This document shows positions 12,889 through 24,870 of a stretch of DNA of 64,000 bases, one piece after another. The notes under the pieces are model-generated. The model was not told where the DNA came from, searched no databases, and worked only from the letters and a program-made list of their open reading frames with translations. How positions within the stretch are numbered: the first letter of the stretch is position 1; each line of letters begins with the position of its first letter. Source of the stretch: Trichodelitschia bisporula (lineage: Eukaryota; Ascomycota; Dothideomycetes; Phaeotrichales; Phaeotrichaceae); NCBI GenBank assembly GCA_010356995.1, contig ML996698.1:608159-672158 (forward strand), in the 5' to 3' direction. Made by a program: the position numbers and the translations under genes.

Positions 12889-14692
12889 ATGGCGAACAGT
12901 AATCCTCGGTCTAAACTGTCGCTTTATGCGAACCTTCTGAATCCGAATGCCGGCTCTTCGGCTGGCGTCATATCCAGTGAACCTGTCATCTACAAGCAAC
13001 AGGAGCCCGAAGACAAGCCGAAGAAACAAATCGATCTTGGTACCTCTCTTCCAGCTAGAATCTTTGTTTCCCCAGGCGCCATGCTCACGTTTCTCGAGGG
13101 GCGCTACGCTTTGCGCCGCCAAAGCGGCCACAGATTGCAACCCAGAAGCAGAAGCTAAAGGCCAAACCACTGCCTAAGGCCTTTCCGCCTGTTCAAAGCT
13201 CGAGTTCGCCAGACAAGGCCGGGCCTCAAGTACAGACATCCACGCTCGCCGACTGGGTGCAGACCAACGACGACGTAGAGTTCTTCGCTGGTGAAAACAA
13301 GCAGTACAAACGAGGCGGCCGCAAGAAGCGCAAGAAGGTCCAGGAGGAGTTCCAGGAAGCACTCAACTGGGACGACATCTACGACCCACGCCGGCCTAAT
13401 GCCTACGCCGACTTCAAAAACAGCGATGAGTATTACATCTCCAAACGCGAGTTTAAGGACTCCCTCTATCCACCTCGCCCTCGCCAGAAGTCGTTAGGGG
13501 CCACTAGCGATGAAGAGAGTGGATCGGAGCGCCCAATGAACCGTACGTTACCAGCTTTGTGTTGGCAGGCTCCCGGCTAACGTGTCAGGTGGATTTGCGC
13601 CATCGCATTTTGCACCACCCCCCATCAAAAGCCATACCATTGATCGTAGCAGAACCGCTTCACCAGTGAAGGGAGCTGACTATGAGTCGGGAGAATCTGC
13701 CTACCAGCAACGTGTCCGTTTAGCGCGGGAGGCTGAAAATCGGGATCGCGCCTTATCATCTCGCCGTGAGTCTCCTCAGCCACAACCACGGCTCGCTCAG
13801 GCTTTCGTTTCCGCTGGTGCTCCTCCGGCGCCACCTCTAGCCTTCGTTTCCGCAGCTGGTAATCCTCCGCCACCTGGCATAGCACCGCCCGCTCCCAAAG
13901 TCCACCCTTCGGCTGTCATATCTGCTGCTCCTGTGCGTTATGCCATGCCAGCTCCCTCTGATGATCTGCCAGCTACGGAGGAAGAACTTCAACAGGTGCT
14001 GCAAGAGCATGCGTTGGCGCAAGAACAGGAAGAAGAGGAGGAGGCGCAGGCCAGGCGCTCGAACCGACCGGGTCAAAAGGGCTTTGCCAAACGACTCATG
14101 GAAAAGTATGGCTGGAAGAAGGGCACTGGTCTAGGCGCCCAGGGAACGGGTATCACTACGGCCTTGAGGGTCCAGCTTGAGAAGCGGAAGAAGAAGTCAG
14201 ATGCTGAAGGCGGCGGCTATGTCAATCGGGCAGGGATGGGCAAGATCGTTGGAGGCGCAAAGAAAAAGGTGCCTGGCGAGAAGGAGGAGCCTTCAATGAG
14301 CACCGTCGTCATTTGCCATGGTATGCTTGACGGGTTAGACCTCGATTATGAGATGGGCCCGGATGGAGACCTTGTTCAAGAAATCGGGGAAGAGTGCGGC
14401 AAAAAGGTCAGTGCCATATGCGCTACTTGCAAGTCTGATGCTGACAATGCGTTCAGTATGGCCATCTTCAGCGGGTATATGTGGATCGACAAGCAGAGGT
14501 TCAGAGCGTCCCTGTGTATCTCAAATTTACAAGTCCACTTTCGGCGTTACGCGTAAGTCCGTATATTCCCCGGAGAATCATGACTGATCACAGTTTTAGG
14601 CTGTAAGCTCACTGGATGGCCGCATTTTCAATGGCAACAACGTGAAGGCCGAGTTCTTCGACGAGGACCAGTTTGCTACCGTTATCGCGTAG
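12889..14692 (+). CDS. SPF45/RBM17-like splicing factor (G-patch plus UHM)
   Basis: Five exons: 12889-13039, 13099-13542, 13589-14406, 14457-14552, 14600-14692; 533 residues. The N-terminus has the SPF45 pattern LYANLLNP, then IDLGALRFAPPKRPQ, and TLADWVQTNDDVEFFAGENKQYKRGG. A Pro/Ala-rich linker leads to a G-patch (GQKGFAKRLMEKYGWKKGTGLG, near residue 380), and the C-terminus is an RRM-like U2AF-homology motif: VVICHGML, VYVDR, VPVYLKF and a GRIFNG loop holding the R-x-F signature that binds ULM peptides of SF3B1/U2AF. SPF45 acts in alternative 3' splice-site choice in the nucleus. The first acceptor is an unusual GAG (13096-13098), chosen because the more typical CAG at 13074-13076 leads to a stop. 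Confidence 0.9.
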
Positions 14693-15265
14693 CGAACTGC
14701 CATGTGTGTCATCATCTTGTATCTGGCTATTTAGCGCATCGTTTGAGTAGATATGTGTGTCAATAGTGTCCCCATTCTGGAGTTGGAGTGTGAACTGCTG
14801 AAACTGCCTTTTTTACCAGCATGCCTTGATCCCAACCCTGTGTGTTGGTCGGCTAGCACCGGCAGGGCGCGGAGTGCAGATATATCATACGGACGCCCTA
14901 TGAACGACAACCGGTCGCTAAAAGAAGCATCATGCCGCATCATACTGCCGGAGCTAGTGCACTGTGACGGCATCCGAGCCAATTGAGCAAATCGACCCAT
15001 CACTGCTTTCAATTGGCCCTGCGATATCGGCGTCAACTGGGTGTAAGGCTCGGGATCCATCTGGAGCGTTGAGACTCAATTTCCCCATCGCAGTTCCGCG
15101 CGTGCCGTGGTTAATGCAGCGCGCATATCCGCTTCGACGATGACTCCTTGGACCCCGAATGATGAGTCCCTCACCCCGCGTCCCAGTTGTCGTTTAAGGT
15201 CCCCCACACTTGACATAAATCGTGTCTCCATCCGAGAAAAACCCCACCACCCTGTGCATTTCGCC
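14693..15265. other. Intergenic before the aminotransferase
   Basis: 573 bases. Holds the 3' flank of the SPF45-like gene and the promoter/leader of the next gene. In-frame ATGs at 15107 and 15140 would extend the aminotransferase N-terminus by 53 or 42 residues. Confidence 0.45.
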
Positions 15266-16577
15266 ATGAGTCCCTCCGCAGTCCCGGTCAGCGCCTCATC
15301 TCTAGCAGCCAATGACACTGCCCGCACAATCACCAAAACAGCCGCCTCGATAACCAACCTACAACCCGCCGACGCGCTCCCCGAACTCAATGCTGCCAAC
15401 CTCGAGACCAATTTCACCGATGCGCCGCGCTCCCTTCCTCACCGCGGCTCCCCCGAGGAGGCCTCACAAAGTGTCTGCACCGACCACATGGTGACGTGCC
15501 AGTGGACTGCGCAGACGGGATGGCAGGCGCCGAAGCTGCACGCGTACGGGCCGCTCCAGCTCATGCCCACGGCGTCGGTGTTGCACTACGCTACTGAGTG
15601 TTTCGAGGGCATGAAGCTGTACCGCGGATTTGACGGCAAGCTGCGGCTTTTCCGGCCAAAGCTGAATACAGCGCGTATGCTGATGTCGGCCACACGCATC
15701 GCGCTGCCTGCTTTCAATCCTGAGGAGCTGCTGAAGCTGATTGTGACGCTGTGTGCGACGGATGGTCCGAAATGGCTACCTAAGGAGCGGCCTGGGTCGT
15801 TTCTGTATATCCGACCCACGATGATCGCGAATGATCCTGCACTTGGCGTGCAGAAGCCGAAGCAGGCGCTGCTCTATGTTATACTTTGTTGCTTCCCGGA
15901 GATGGATGCAAAACCAGCTGGTATGAAACTGCTGGCGTCTAAGGAGGATATGGTGCGGGCATGGCCTGGAGGTTTCGGGTTCGCGAAAGTGGGGGCGAAT
16001 TACGGCCCTACGTGAGTCGTTCATTTCGTATCTGATGATCAGTGCCTTTAACATGCCATACAGACTCGTTTGCCAGGGGGAAGCCCGCGCCCGCGGTTAT
16101 GATCAGATCCTTTGGCTCTACGGAAAGGAAGGGCAGGTCACCGAAGCTGGCGCGAGCAACTTTTTCGTCGTTTGGCGCACACCGGAGGGGAAGACACAGC
16201 TTGTTACCGCTCCGCTCAGTAATGGAGGCGGGCAACTCATCCTGGACGGCGTGACACGGCGCAGCGTGGTAGAACTTGTCAGCACTCGCCTACACGATGA
16301 ACTTGAGATCGTGGAGCGCAAGTACGATATTGGAGAGGTTATGAAAGCCGCAGATGAAGGTCGCTTGCTGGAAGCTTTTGCCGCGGGGACCGCCTTCTTC
16401 ATCGCTGGAGTTGGTGAGATCGCGTGGAAGGAGAGGGTCCTGAAGCTTAAAGTTGGGGATGACGGGTGCGGGAAGTATGCCGGACAGGTGAAGGCATGGA
16501 TGAGGGAGATCATGTACGGCAAGGAGGACAATGCCTGGGGATATGTGGTAAACGAGACCGGGGTTCCCAGGAGCTGA
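15266..16577 (+). CDS. Branched-chain amino acid aminotransferase
   Basis: PLP fold type IV transaminase for the last step of Leu/Ile/Val synthesis and the first of their breakdown. Exons 15266-16011 and 16064-16577 give 419 residues. Family blocks: GWQAPKLHAYGPLQLMPTASVLHYATECFEGMK, LRLFRPKLNTARM, FLYIRPTMIAND, then GFAKVGANYGPT carrying the PLP lysine (interrupted after GPT by the intron), EARARGYDQILWLYG, VTEAGASNFF and LDGVTRRSV. I chose ATG 15266 (G at -3) because conservation starts well after it. The upstream in-frame ATGs at 15140 and 15107 would add an Arg/Pro-rich leader that could act as a mitochondrial presequence, so mitochondrial (Bat1) versus cytosolic (Bat2) placement is open. 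Confidence 0.93.
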
Positions 16578-16875
16578 AGTTCCTCACGCCAATTGAACTG
16601 TAAAAGCGACAATGGGTAGACATTGATTGAGAGCAAAAATACTGATGTTCAATGTACGATATGCGGTTCGTCTGCACGACCTCACTACGCTCGGCATCAG
16701 CCATCAGCCATCAGCCCGGTAGCTCCAGCCGACCCCGCCCGAAACCGGAGCTCGGTACGGCCCGCCTGGTGTCGTCATGCCAAGTGCAGCCACCGAAAAT
16801 CATTTCCGCAGATCTTCTTACCCCTCCATCCTCGCCGACATCCTGTACGCACATCCACATCACCACCCCGCCGCC

Positions 16876-18186
16876 ATGTCCTCATCATCACCACCTTACC
16901 GCCTCTCACCGCTTGCAACCCTCACTCCCGCCAGCACAAGCCGCACCTGGCTCTCAGCACCACACCCGACTCTCCCTCTCGTCGCAACAGCCACATCCGA
17001 CAAATCCGTCCGCGTCTACTCCCTCACCACCTTCACGCTCATCAGCTCTATAGCCGGCGGCCACAAGCGGAGCATCCGTTCCTGCGCTTGGAAGCCAAAC
17101 ACACGAGGCGAATCCGTGCTCGCGACGGGCAGCTTCGATGCCAGTGCTGGGATATGGCGGCGGGCGGAGAACGACGCTGCGGTCGAGGAGGTGGATTTCA
17201 CCCGGCGGGGAGCACGGGGCGATGACAGTGACGAGGAAGGCGGAGACGAGGACGAGTGGCAATTTTCGGTGATTCTGGATGGGCATGACTCGGAGATCAA
17301 GAGCGTGGCTTGGAGTGCGGGGGGGCAGTTTCTGGCGACGTGTAGTCGGGACAAGAGTGTGTGGGTGTGGGAGGAGATTGATGAGGATTCGTTTGAGACG
17401 ATTGCTGTGCTGCAGGAGCACGAGGCGGATGTCAAGTGTGTGGCGTGGCACCCGATGGAGGACCTCCTCGCGAGCGGAAGCTACGACGATACGATCCGGT
17501 TGTACAGGGAGGACCTGGACGACTGGACATGCGTGGCTGTGCTCTCGGGACATAAGGCGACTGTGTGGTGTGTGACCTTTGAGCCTTCAGGCCTTAAGGT
17601 TCTCGAGAGTGACGATATGGCACCCGAGAGGCGAGAGGTGCTGGAGGCCCGGAAAAAGGGTGGCCCGAGACTTCTCAGTTCGTCAGACGACCAGACCATC
17701 CGTCTCTGGAGACGCAAGCCAAAGGACACACCGGCGCCCCCAACTGGCCAAGGCAGAATGCCCAGTATCATTCGGAGCAACAGCATTGAAGAGGATTGGT
17801 TCGAGGAAACTCAACTGCCGCAGAGGCATAGCCGGACCATATACTCGGTATCTTGGAGCCCGATCTCTGGCATGATAGTCAGCACTGGCAGTGATGGTAA
17901 AATCGTCGTCTATAAGGAGCAGTGGAGAGACAACAGCGGGCCTCGAACTGCCATGGAACCGCTCAACACTGCGGTTCAGGACCAGCCTGAGGCGGTCGTC
18001 AAGCCAGTCGCAAGTACCGAATGGGTCGTCGTGGCCGAAGTCGAGGCTTCGCATGACGTCTACGAAGTCAACCATGTCTGTTGGACTAAGAGGAGAGACA
18101 AGGGCAGACGGTCAGAAGATGAAGAGATAATTCTGAGTACCGGTGATGACGGGGAGGTCAAGGTCTGGACACTGGAGACGGAATAA
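16876..18186 (+). CDS. CIA1: Cytosolic Fe-S assembly WD40 protein Cia1
   Basis: Scaffold of the cytosolic iron-sulfur targeting complex that delivers clusters to nuclear and cytosolic apoproteins. Intronless, 436 residues, a seven-bladed WD40 propeller. Repeats are visible as GGHKRSIRSCAWKP...FDASAGIWRR, DGHDSEIKSVAWSAGG...RDKSVWVWEE, QEHEADVKCVAWHPMEDLLASGSYDDTIRLYRED, SGHKATVWCVTFEP...SSDDQTIRLWRR, HSRTIYSVSWSP...SDGKIVVYKE and a C-terminal VNHVCWTKR...GDDGEVKVWTLE. An acidic loop (DDSDEEGGDEDEW) sits between blades 1 and 2, longer than in yeast. The ATG at 16876 (GCCGCC before it) fits the Cia1 N-terminus; an in-frame ATG at 16777 would add 33 His/Pro-rich residues. Confidence 0.92.
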   Translation: MSSSSPPYRLSPLATLTPASTSRTWLSAPHPTLPLVATATSDKSVRVYSLTTFTLISSIAGGHKRSIRSCAWKPNTRGESVLATGSFDASAGIWRRAENDAAVEEVDFTRRGARGDDSDEEGGDEDEWQFSVILDGHDSEIKSVAWSAGGQFLATCSRDKSVWVWEEIDEDSFETIAVLQEHEADVKCVAWHPMEDLLASGSYDDTIRLYREDLDDWTCVAVLSGHKATVWCVTFEPSGLKVLESDDMAPERREVLEARKKGGPRLLSSSDDQTIRLWRRKPKDTPAPPTGQGRMPSIIRSNSIEEDWFEETQLPQRHSRTIYSVSWSPISGMIVSTGSDGKIVVYKEQWRDNSGPRTAMEPLNTAVQDQPEAVVKPVASTEWVVVAEVEASHDVYEVNHVCWTKRRDKGRRSEDEEIILSTGDDGEVKVWTLETE

Positions 18187-18983
18187 ACACCAGTCTCCAC
18201 ACCACCCAAGCATGCAACATAGCCCCGCTTGAAGCTCAGGCCCCATGAACATATCACAATCACTGTGGTCCGCTCCTAAGCGCGCTAAAGGTTCTGAAAA
18301 GGTAGATTCGGAGCACCCACGCTGTGCGGCCCGCATGTGCAAGGGTATCCAATAGCAAAGGATCTGTGTACAACAACTCGTGCTCCTTTTGATTGTCCTT
18401 GCAACCTCAATCGTCTCGCCGCCTTGTCAGTTCCATCTCCCCGCAAAGGCCAACGGCAAATATAAAATCGCTGTTGAACCTAAGCCTACTCCTCCGCTGC
18501 GCTGTCGCCCACTTCAGCCTTCCTGCTGATGGACGATGCTACAAAGTTTCCGTAATCTCGCAATATCCGTTCCGACTCGCTGCAACATCTCCGGTGATTC
18601 ACAACGAGTTTACCCGCCATCGCAAAATAAGCGAGTAGTGTGACCTCCGAGACTCGGTCCTGCATGTCTGACAACTCTTGGATATAAGTCAGGGACAAAC
18701 TGACGGTCCTCGACCCATCAAATCAACTGTTGACATCCGTCCATGGAAACATATAGTGCCTGAAAGTGGAAGACGTTCAGGAAAGCACCATCAGCTTGGC
18801 GAAACAGTTATCCAATGTGGAAGTGCAGAGCAAATAATCTCAAGAGCATCAGGACCCATGTCCGTTCAACAGGAGTTTGCAACATGATGTAGGTAATGGC
18901 CATGGATGAGTTCGAAACGATGTAGAATAATTGCAAGGCCGGTCCGGACTGCGGATCTCTCACCCGAGCAGCTAAAATTTCAT
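18187..18983. other. Intergenic, convergent 3' flanks
   Basis: 797 bases between the 3' ends of CIA1 and PBP1. No gene recognised; expected to hold both 3' UTRs. Confidence 0.5.
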
Positions 18984-21900
18984 TCATTTGACATCGTCCG
19001 ATCCGTCCGCAGGCATTGAAGCACCTCCAACAGGAGGTATACCCTGCGGCGGCATCGGGTGAGGCATCATCTGCTGCTGAAAGCTAGCGCTAGGCGTGGG
19101 GCGATGAGGCTGCTGAGGGTACTGCGGCTGATGTGACCCTGAAAAGTGGGCTTGATGGTTGGGGTAATGGTTGCGCATCTGGGCCACTAGACAGCTGTTA
19201 GCTAAAAGCATGTGTGAATGCATTAGGGTCAAGTACTTGGTGCTGTGGGCAGCTGCGAGTATGCTGGCGGGCCATGACCACCTTGCTGCATGAAGACGAC
19301 GGGCTGAGGGTGGCCCTGCTGGGAGTTTTGATGGGTCATCATAGGCGCAGGTCGAGGGCTGGAATACCCATTGGCGGCCGAGTGTGACGGCATGGGACCA
19401 TGCTGATAGACCTGAGCCGGGCCGGGTGTGTACATCTGAACCCCAGGGGTCATGGAAACGCCCACGTACGAGCCATTCGACGCCTGGGTAGTCATCATAT
19501 GCCCGCCTATAGCGGCACCTTGGGGCGCCATGAACTGGGGACCGCCGCCAGACATCTGCCTCATATTCATAGGGTGACCATTAGGGTTCATCCCATACGG
19601 CATGGCAGGCTGATAGACCATTTGCTGAGGAGCCTGTCCGTTGTATGAGATGAATGGCTGCATAGGGCGGGGAGGTGGGTTGAGGGTCGACGTAGATGCA
19701 GAGTATTGCATCCGGTGATCATCGAAGTGGTGAGGGCCACCCGGTCCGCCATGATGAGGTTGAACGGGTAGATGGCGAGGGGTTTGGTGCGGAGTATGAC
19801 CTTGGGGCATTGGAGGGCCCTGCGGGATATGCTGTGGCATCTGGTGCTGTACAACCGGGGGATGCGGCAAAGCGGGATGCTGTGGCGAAATGGACGGTAC
19901 TCGAGGCTGGACCTTTTCAAACATCTCGATATATGTTTTAGCGTTGTCCCTTGGTGCATCCCACGTAGGCGGCGTGCGGTAGGCTTGCGGTATTCCGCCA
20001 TTGCTAGCGAAATCCTTTGCCCTCTTTGAGGCTTCTGCCTCTTTCTTCATACGGGCAACGGGGTTGAACGCTTGTCTTATGGCAACCCGCTCGGAAGCAG
20101 GGGTCGGTCCCCGACGGCCCTCGAGGAAGCGGCCTGAAGTGATCTTGTGCTCTGGAGTCCGAGCAGGTACCTCACGCGCAGGACTAGATGCAGCACTCGC
20201 CGGACCAGTAGTCGGCAGGAAGGTACTCGCAGCAGGATTCGGCCGAAACTCCATTGCTTTGGCGTTGAACCTAGCGGCTCCAGATGGGCTCTGCAACCCA
20301 CTGGAAGTCGAAGATGGGCCAGTTGGTGGCACACGGGCATCATGGACAGGGACTGGTTGGTGGAGATTGGGAGGCATGATGGCTCCCTGGCGGTACTGCT
20401 GCTGCGCAAGCCGCTGCACAAGATGGCCAGGACCTTGCCGCGGCGAGACAGTATTGCTAGGCTGCGCCACGGGCCGCTCTGCACCACGTGGCTGTGTGAA
20501 GTTTTGCGGGCCTGGCCGGTTGCGAGGTGGGTTTTGTCGGTCGTTGGGCGCCAGAGGTGAAGCATGGCTGGCTTCATTGCGGGGAGCTGGCGCCTTGGGT
20601 GTCTTCTGATCCATCGGGGTTGTGCTCGTTGTCGGGTTGCGAGGCGGAGTGGTCTTCACGATCTCTTTGGCATTTTGTTTTGCCTTCTCAACAATTTCCC
20701 GCTGCTTGATCTCATCTTTGGCGAGAATGGGAACCAAATCGGGCGGAACTTCGGTGTTCAGCTTGAAGTTCTCGGCAAACTTCTTCAAGTCATTTAACTT
20801 GACAGCCTTGTCTTGCCGAGCCAAGTTTCGTTGATGCTGTTGAATCTTTAGGCGCTCCTGTGCATGAAACTGCTTAAAGGCATCAACAACGTCCTTTTCG
20901 ACGGTTGCGGTGGCCGTAACACCAGCACCACGATTGATCAATGGAGAAATAGCGTGCGCCTGTTTGACGGGATGAAGTTGGGCCTGTATCCTCTCAGTCG
21001 CCTGCTTCGGTGGCCCCGCCGCTGCAGGCTCAAGAGATTTGGATTCTGTCTTCTGCGCGCCGCTGCGAGGTTGCGCGAGTACTGCCGCTGGCTCTGTGAC
21101 CGGTGTCTTCTCCGGTAGCTGAGCAGTGGCACGCTCAGTGGACGACACAGGCTTCGGGGCAACGTTGTCGGGGTGCGCAAAGGCTGACGAAATAATAGCC
21201 GGATCAACGGGGGCACCGGGAACGGTGGCCTGGCCTGTGGGAGCCCGACGGGCAGGAGGGGTGTACTTGTTTGGCTGACCAGATGCAAGCGAGGGGAAAT
21301 CACGGTGCACTCCGCTGTACCTAAGAACTGTTAACACGGACTCCTTCTACCCAGTCAGTTGTACTCACTTAGACTCCTCATCGGCATCATCAGCTGTCCG
21401 GAGACCGCGCTCTTCAGCGACGTGCGAGTTGTTTGTAGCTGAACCTTCGATTTCCCGGGCAATTCGGTCGGCCCTAGCCGCCTGCTCATGGTACCGAGGG
21501 TTTGACTTGTCAATGGTGGTCGTGTAGAAGCTCTCATCGTAATTGCTTTCCACACCATAGAGACGCTTGTTGGTCTCAAACTGGTCCCATGTCCCTTCTT
21601 TGGCATCCAGTGACATATCGACGGCATGGTCCGGTGAAGGTTCCCACTTTTGTAGCTCTCGTTCGCGAGGAGCGAAGCCAGCCGATATGTCAGCATCCGT
21701 CTTGAACGTACTAGAAACACCTGTTGTTCATATGTTAGCAAACTTCATGCTCGAGGCCTATGTTGTAGAAGTTCCTACCATTCGCGCCCTTTGGTTGGTG
21801 CTTATCGAAGCGGACACTCGCCGTGGCCTTGAAGTCAACGACATCTTGCATGTTGAACGACATTGCATGGTCAGGGCCGGATCCAATGTACTCGTCAGTA

Positions 21901-22722
21901 GCTCCGCTAGTCTGCTTCCCCGGAGACGACTGTTTCTTGACCATTTTCAGAGCGTAACGATTGGTCGGACCGTCTAATATGGCAGTTGAGAAGATGCCGG
22001 AGTACACTTCTCCGGACTTGAGGTAAATGGCCACTTGCAGTCCCTAGATACTGTGTCAACACTGATCTTACGGTTCCCCGGATGGTTGTATTGGGATCTG
22101 GAGCATTGGAGACCACGAACCACTAAGCTGGAAAGCAGAGACACCACACGATCGGACGCATGCCTGTCTGAGGTGTTTACCTCCTTTGCCGTAGTAGAAG
22201 CACCCTTTTGGGCAGGCTTGCCGGTTGCCGGGCCAATGCCATTGACCACAGGGCTCCCAGTGGTACGGTGTGTAAGGGGGTTCGGACTGCCCTTTTGCCA
22301 GGCGTTCGGAGTAGGTGCTTTCCTATAGTTGGGATTTTGTTAGCATCGTATTAATGAGAGTAGGCAGGTCGCAACCAAGAACGGCAACGGCGCTGGTCAG
22401 TTGGTATTAGGCTTGAGGAGCTTGATATGACATTATTCAGAATGTAATGCGATCGTGACAGGTATCGACGACTCGTCTTCCGATATCTAGCCTCGAGAGA
22501 AAAGGGTCAAGTAACAGCGGAGGTTGGGGAAGCAAAAAAAAAAACCGCTTACCTGGCACCTTGGTCCATCGGACTTCCAGCCTGCTTGCGGGAACCGTCG
22601 AGAATCTTTCCATTGGTGTTCATCTTGCCCTGCGACCTGTTGCCGCTCGCAGGAGAAGCCGCTGTGGAGGTGTTCGCCTGTCCAGACGAGCTGTTGATGG
22701 AGAAGGCGGACGTCGTCGACAT
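18984..22722 (-). CDS. PBP1: Ataxin-2 homologue Pbp1
   Basis: Poly(A)-binding-protein-associated factor of stress granules that influences poly(A) tail length and TORC1. Minus-strand exons 22722-22553, 22322-22121, 22043-21779, 21720-21369, 21320-19237, 19186-18984; 1091 residues, all joins in frame. The Lsm domain (HASDRVVSLLSSLV|GLQVAIYLKSGEVYSGIFS) is assembled across intron 2. The LsmAD follows (TFKTDADISAGFAPRERELQKWEP...GTWDQFETNKRLYGVESNYDE). A PAM2 motif that binds the PABC domain is visible near residue 685 (FNAKAMEFRPNP). The rest is disordered, rich in Pro, Gln and Met, with a PQ-rich tail. The first intron (230 bp) is the longest in the window. Confidence 0.94.
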
Positions 22723-23100
22723 GGATGGAGATGGTCCAAGTCAAGTCGGAGGGTATGGGTGCGCTCCCGGAACGAAGCTACAGGGGTTGGGGAGTCAGTG
22801 CCGCAGCAAAAGGTTATTGTGGAGGGAGCGTAATTGGCAAGGCACAAAGGGAGAGGGGGGGAGAGAGGGATGGGGGGACGCGAAGTCCAAAGAGAAAAGG
22901 AGGTGCGGAAGTTCAAATGGATGTAGAGTTGAGATGGTTGAGGGTATGATAAAGGTGATGTGGGGAAGGAGGAGGGGAGGGGGCGCGAAGGCTGAGAAGG
23001 TGTGTGGAGGGTAGTGATGGTGGAGAGTTTAAGGTAAGGTGTGTATGTGTGTGTGTGGTGGAGGTGCAGTTGCAGCGCGTGGTGCTTGGGGGGTGGGGGG

Positions 23101-23185
23101 AGGGGGTTCACTGGTGGTGGTGGGATGTGTGGGCAAGGGGGGGGGGGGGAGGGGGTTCACTGGTGGTGGTGGGATGTGTGGGCAA
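23101..23185. repeat. Two perfect 36-bp direct repeats flanking a G-tract
   Basis: Copies at 23101-23136 and 23150-23185 each begin AGGGGGTTCACTGG and end GATGTGTGGGCAA, separated by 13 G. Lies in the presumed PBP1 promoter/leader. Confidence 0.9.
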
Positions 23186-24386
23186 TAGATGTGGTGAGAG
23201 CGCGGGCGGGAGAGCTAACCACAGCCTACTTTCCGTAGTGTCTAGCCGATCTGCGCCAAGCGAGCTGCGGGCAACGGGCGCCGGAGACGACTGCAGCAGC
23301 AGCGCAGGTGCGTAGGTGCGTTGATGGGGGGGAGGGGAGGGGGGGAGAGAGGGGAGCTTTGATGCTGGTTAACTTACCGTTGCAAAGATTGATAGCGATT
23401 GTGTCAAGTGGTGGATGATGAGAGGAAAAAGTATGGGTTCTGTACCCGTAGGGGGGTTTGCGATTGTTGAAGTGCGGGCGAAGAGGGGGGGAGGGGAGAA
23501 TGAAGTGGAAGGGTATGGGGGAGGAGGAAGGGAGAGTGAGGAGAAAGAAGGAGGGAGAGAAGGAGGGAGAGAAGAGAGGGAGAGGGAGAGGGAAGAAAAG
23601 TGTGGGGGAGAAAACGCAGGGGAGAGGGCTCGGCTTTTGGTTGTCTGGATTGTCTGGATTGTCTGGTTGTCGAGGAACGAACGGGTTGGAGAGGGGTGAA
23701 ATGGGACCAGGACCAGCGAGCAAGAAGCAAGAAGCAAGAAGCAAGAGAATCAGAGACACAAGACAAGAGGCCACTTTGTACAGTTGTATCTGAACTACCG
23801 CTCCAGTACCGCTGGGCTTTGTAATGGCCGTGACAGAGACTAGAAGACTACGACGATATGAACGACAAGAAACGGAGTGTAAATGACCATCGCATTCATT
23901 ATTCGACGGGTGCTGATGATACAGTACCAGAGCACCACACGACTACAACGATGAGGCGGAAGAGGCCGGCGGGCGGCAGCGTGAGGCTTTTGCGCTTCAC
24001 TTGCCCGTTTGTCACTCTCCTGCTGTTCGCTGTTTGGAATAGAACGAATGGCTCTCCTGCCTCGAGCTCTGCCCATGCTCAACGTACGTGGTCCCCAGTC
24101 CATAACCCTTCTTTGCGCCATACTATTGCCCCCTAGAACTAGTTTCTTCTTCTTCAAGCTCATCGGGTCCGGTAAAAAGATAATGTTGACGACGTGCCGA
24201 GCCCCGCGATAGCTCCTGCTGCGGCGCTTTCCCCCTCACGACATCGAGTTCCAATGAAACCAGAAAGATGTACAACAAGTGTCCCTACTCCGCATACTGC
24301 GCGGTTCCTATCCATCAAGTTTCTTTCGACATGATCTCGTCACACTCGTGTCAACATCTGCAAATGGTTAGGAAGTTGATCACAGA

Positions 24387-24422
24387 GCATCAAAGCATCA
24401 AAGCATCAAAGCATCAAAGCAA
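24387..24422. repeat. Tandem 8-bp repeat (AAAGCATC)
   Basis: About four uninterrupted units of CAAAGCAT, immediately visible in the sequence; minisatellite-type repeat in intergenic DNA. Confidence 0.85.
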
Positions 24423-24736
24423 TGATGGCAATATAACTTTCGGTGGAGAAGCTCTAGAGCCGCACTCTAAGCTTTGCTCCTCCCGTATTTAGGCGCATGT
24501 ACGTGCCGCAGCCCTGGGGTCCAAGGGTCCTCTTTTTCGGGACGCCAAAAAGGTCATTGCAGCCCAAGATCCTGTACTGTACTGTACTGTACTTCCTAGC
24601 TGCCTACGGATGTACTGTACTGTGTACTCGTAGTTCTACTTTGGCGTTTCGATTGCATCGCGCATGCTCTATGGCATTGCTTATGGCATCGGGCCCTCTC
24701 CTCCTCCCCTCCTATGCCGATATGTAGCGTATGGAT

Positions 24737-24870
24737 GGCTCAGTGCAGCATAGGAGAAACAGTGCTCGAGTGAGCAACGGTATGGATATGTAGAAGCCCC
24801 GGAGGCTCAATGTAGTGCAGCAAAGGAGCCACAGCGCTCGAGCTAACAACGGCTTTGATCGTTACGGTAC
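24737..24870. repeat. Degenerate tandem duplication of about 67 bp
   Basis: GGCTCAGTGCAGCATAGGAG...GCTCGAGTGAGCAACGG at 24737-24780 recurs as GGCTCAATGTAGTGCAGCAAAGGAG...GCTCGAGCTAACAACGG at 24804-24850, with substitutions and a small insertion. Confidence 0.7.

Noticed and set aside
16954-17553. 199-codon frame opposite CIA1
   Set aside because: Shadow of the WD40 gene; no features of its own.
22830-23780. Long open frames on both strands (for example 23226-23774 minus) as genes
   Set aside because: They arise from purine/pyrimidine-biased DNA; the translations are only Pro/Leu/Ser or Gly/Glu/Arg low complexity.
24500-24870. CRISPR-like array
   Set aside because: Repeats are short tandem units without regular unique spacers, and the genome is eukaryotic.
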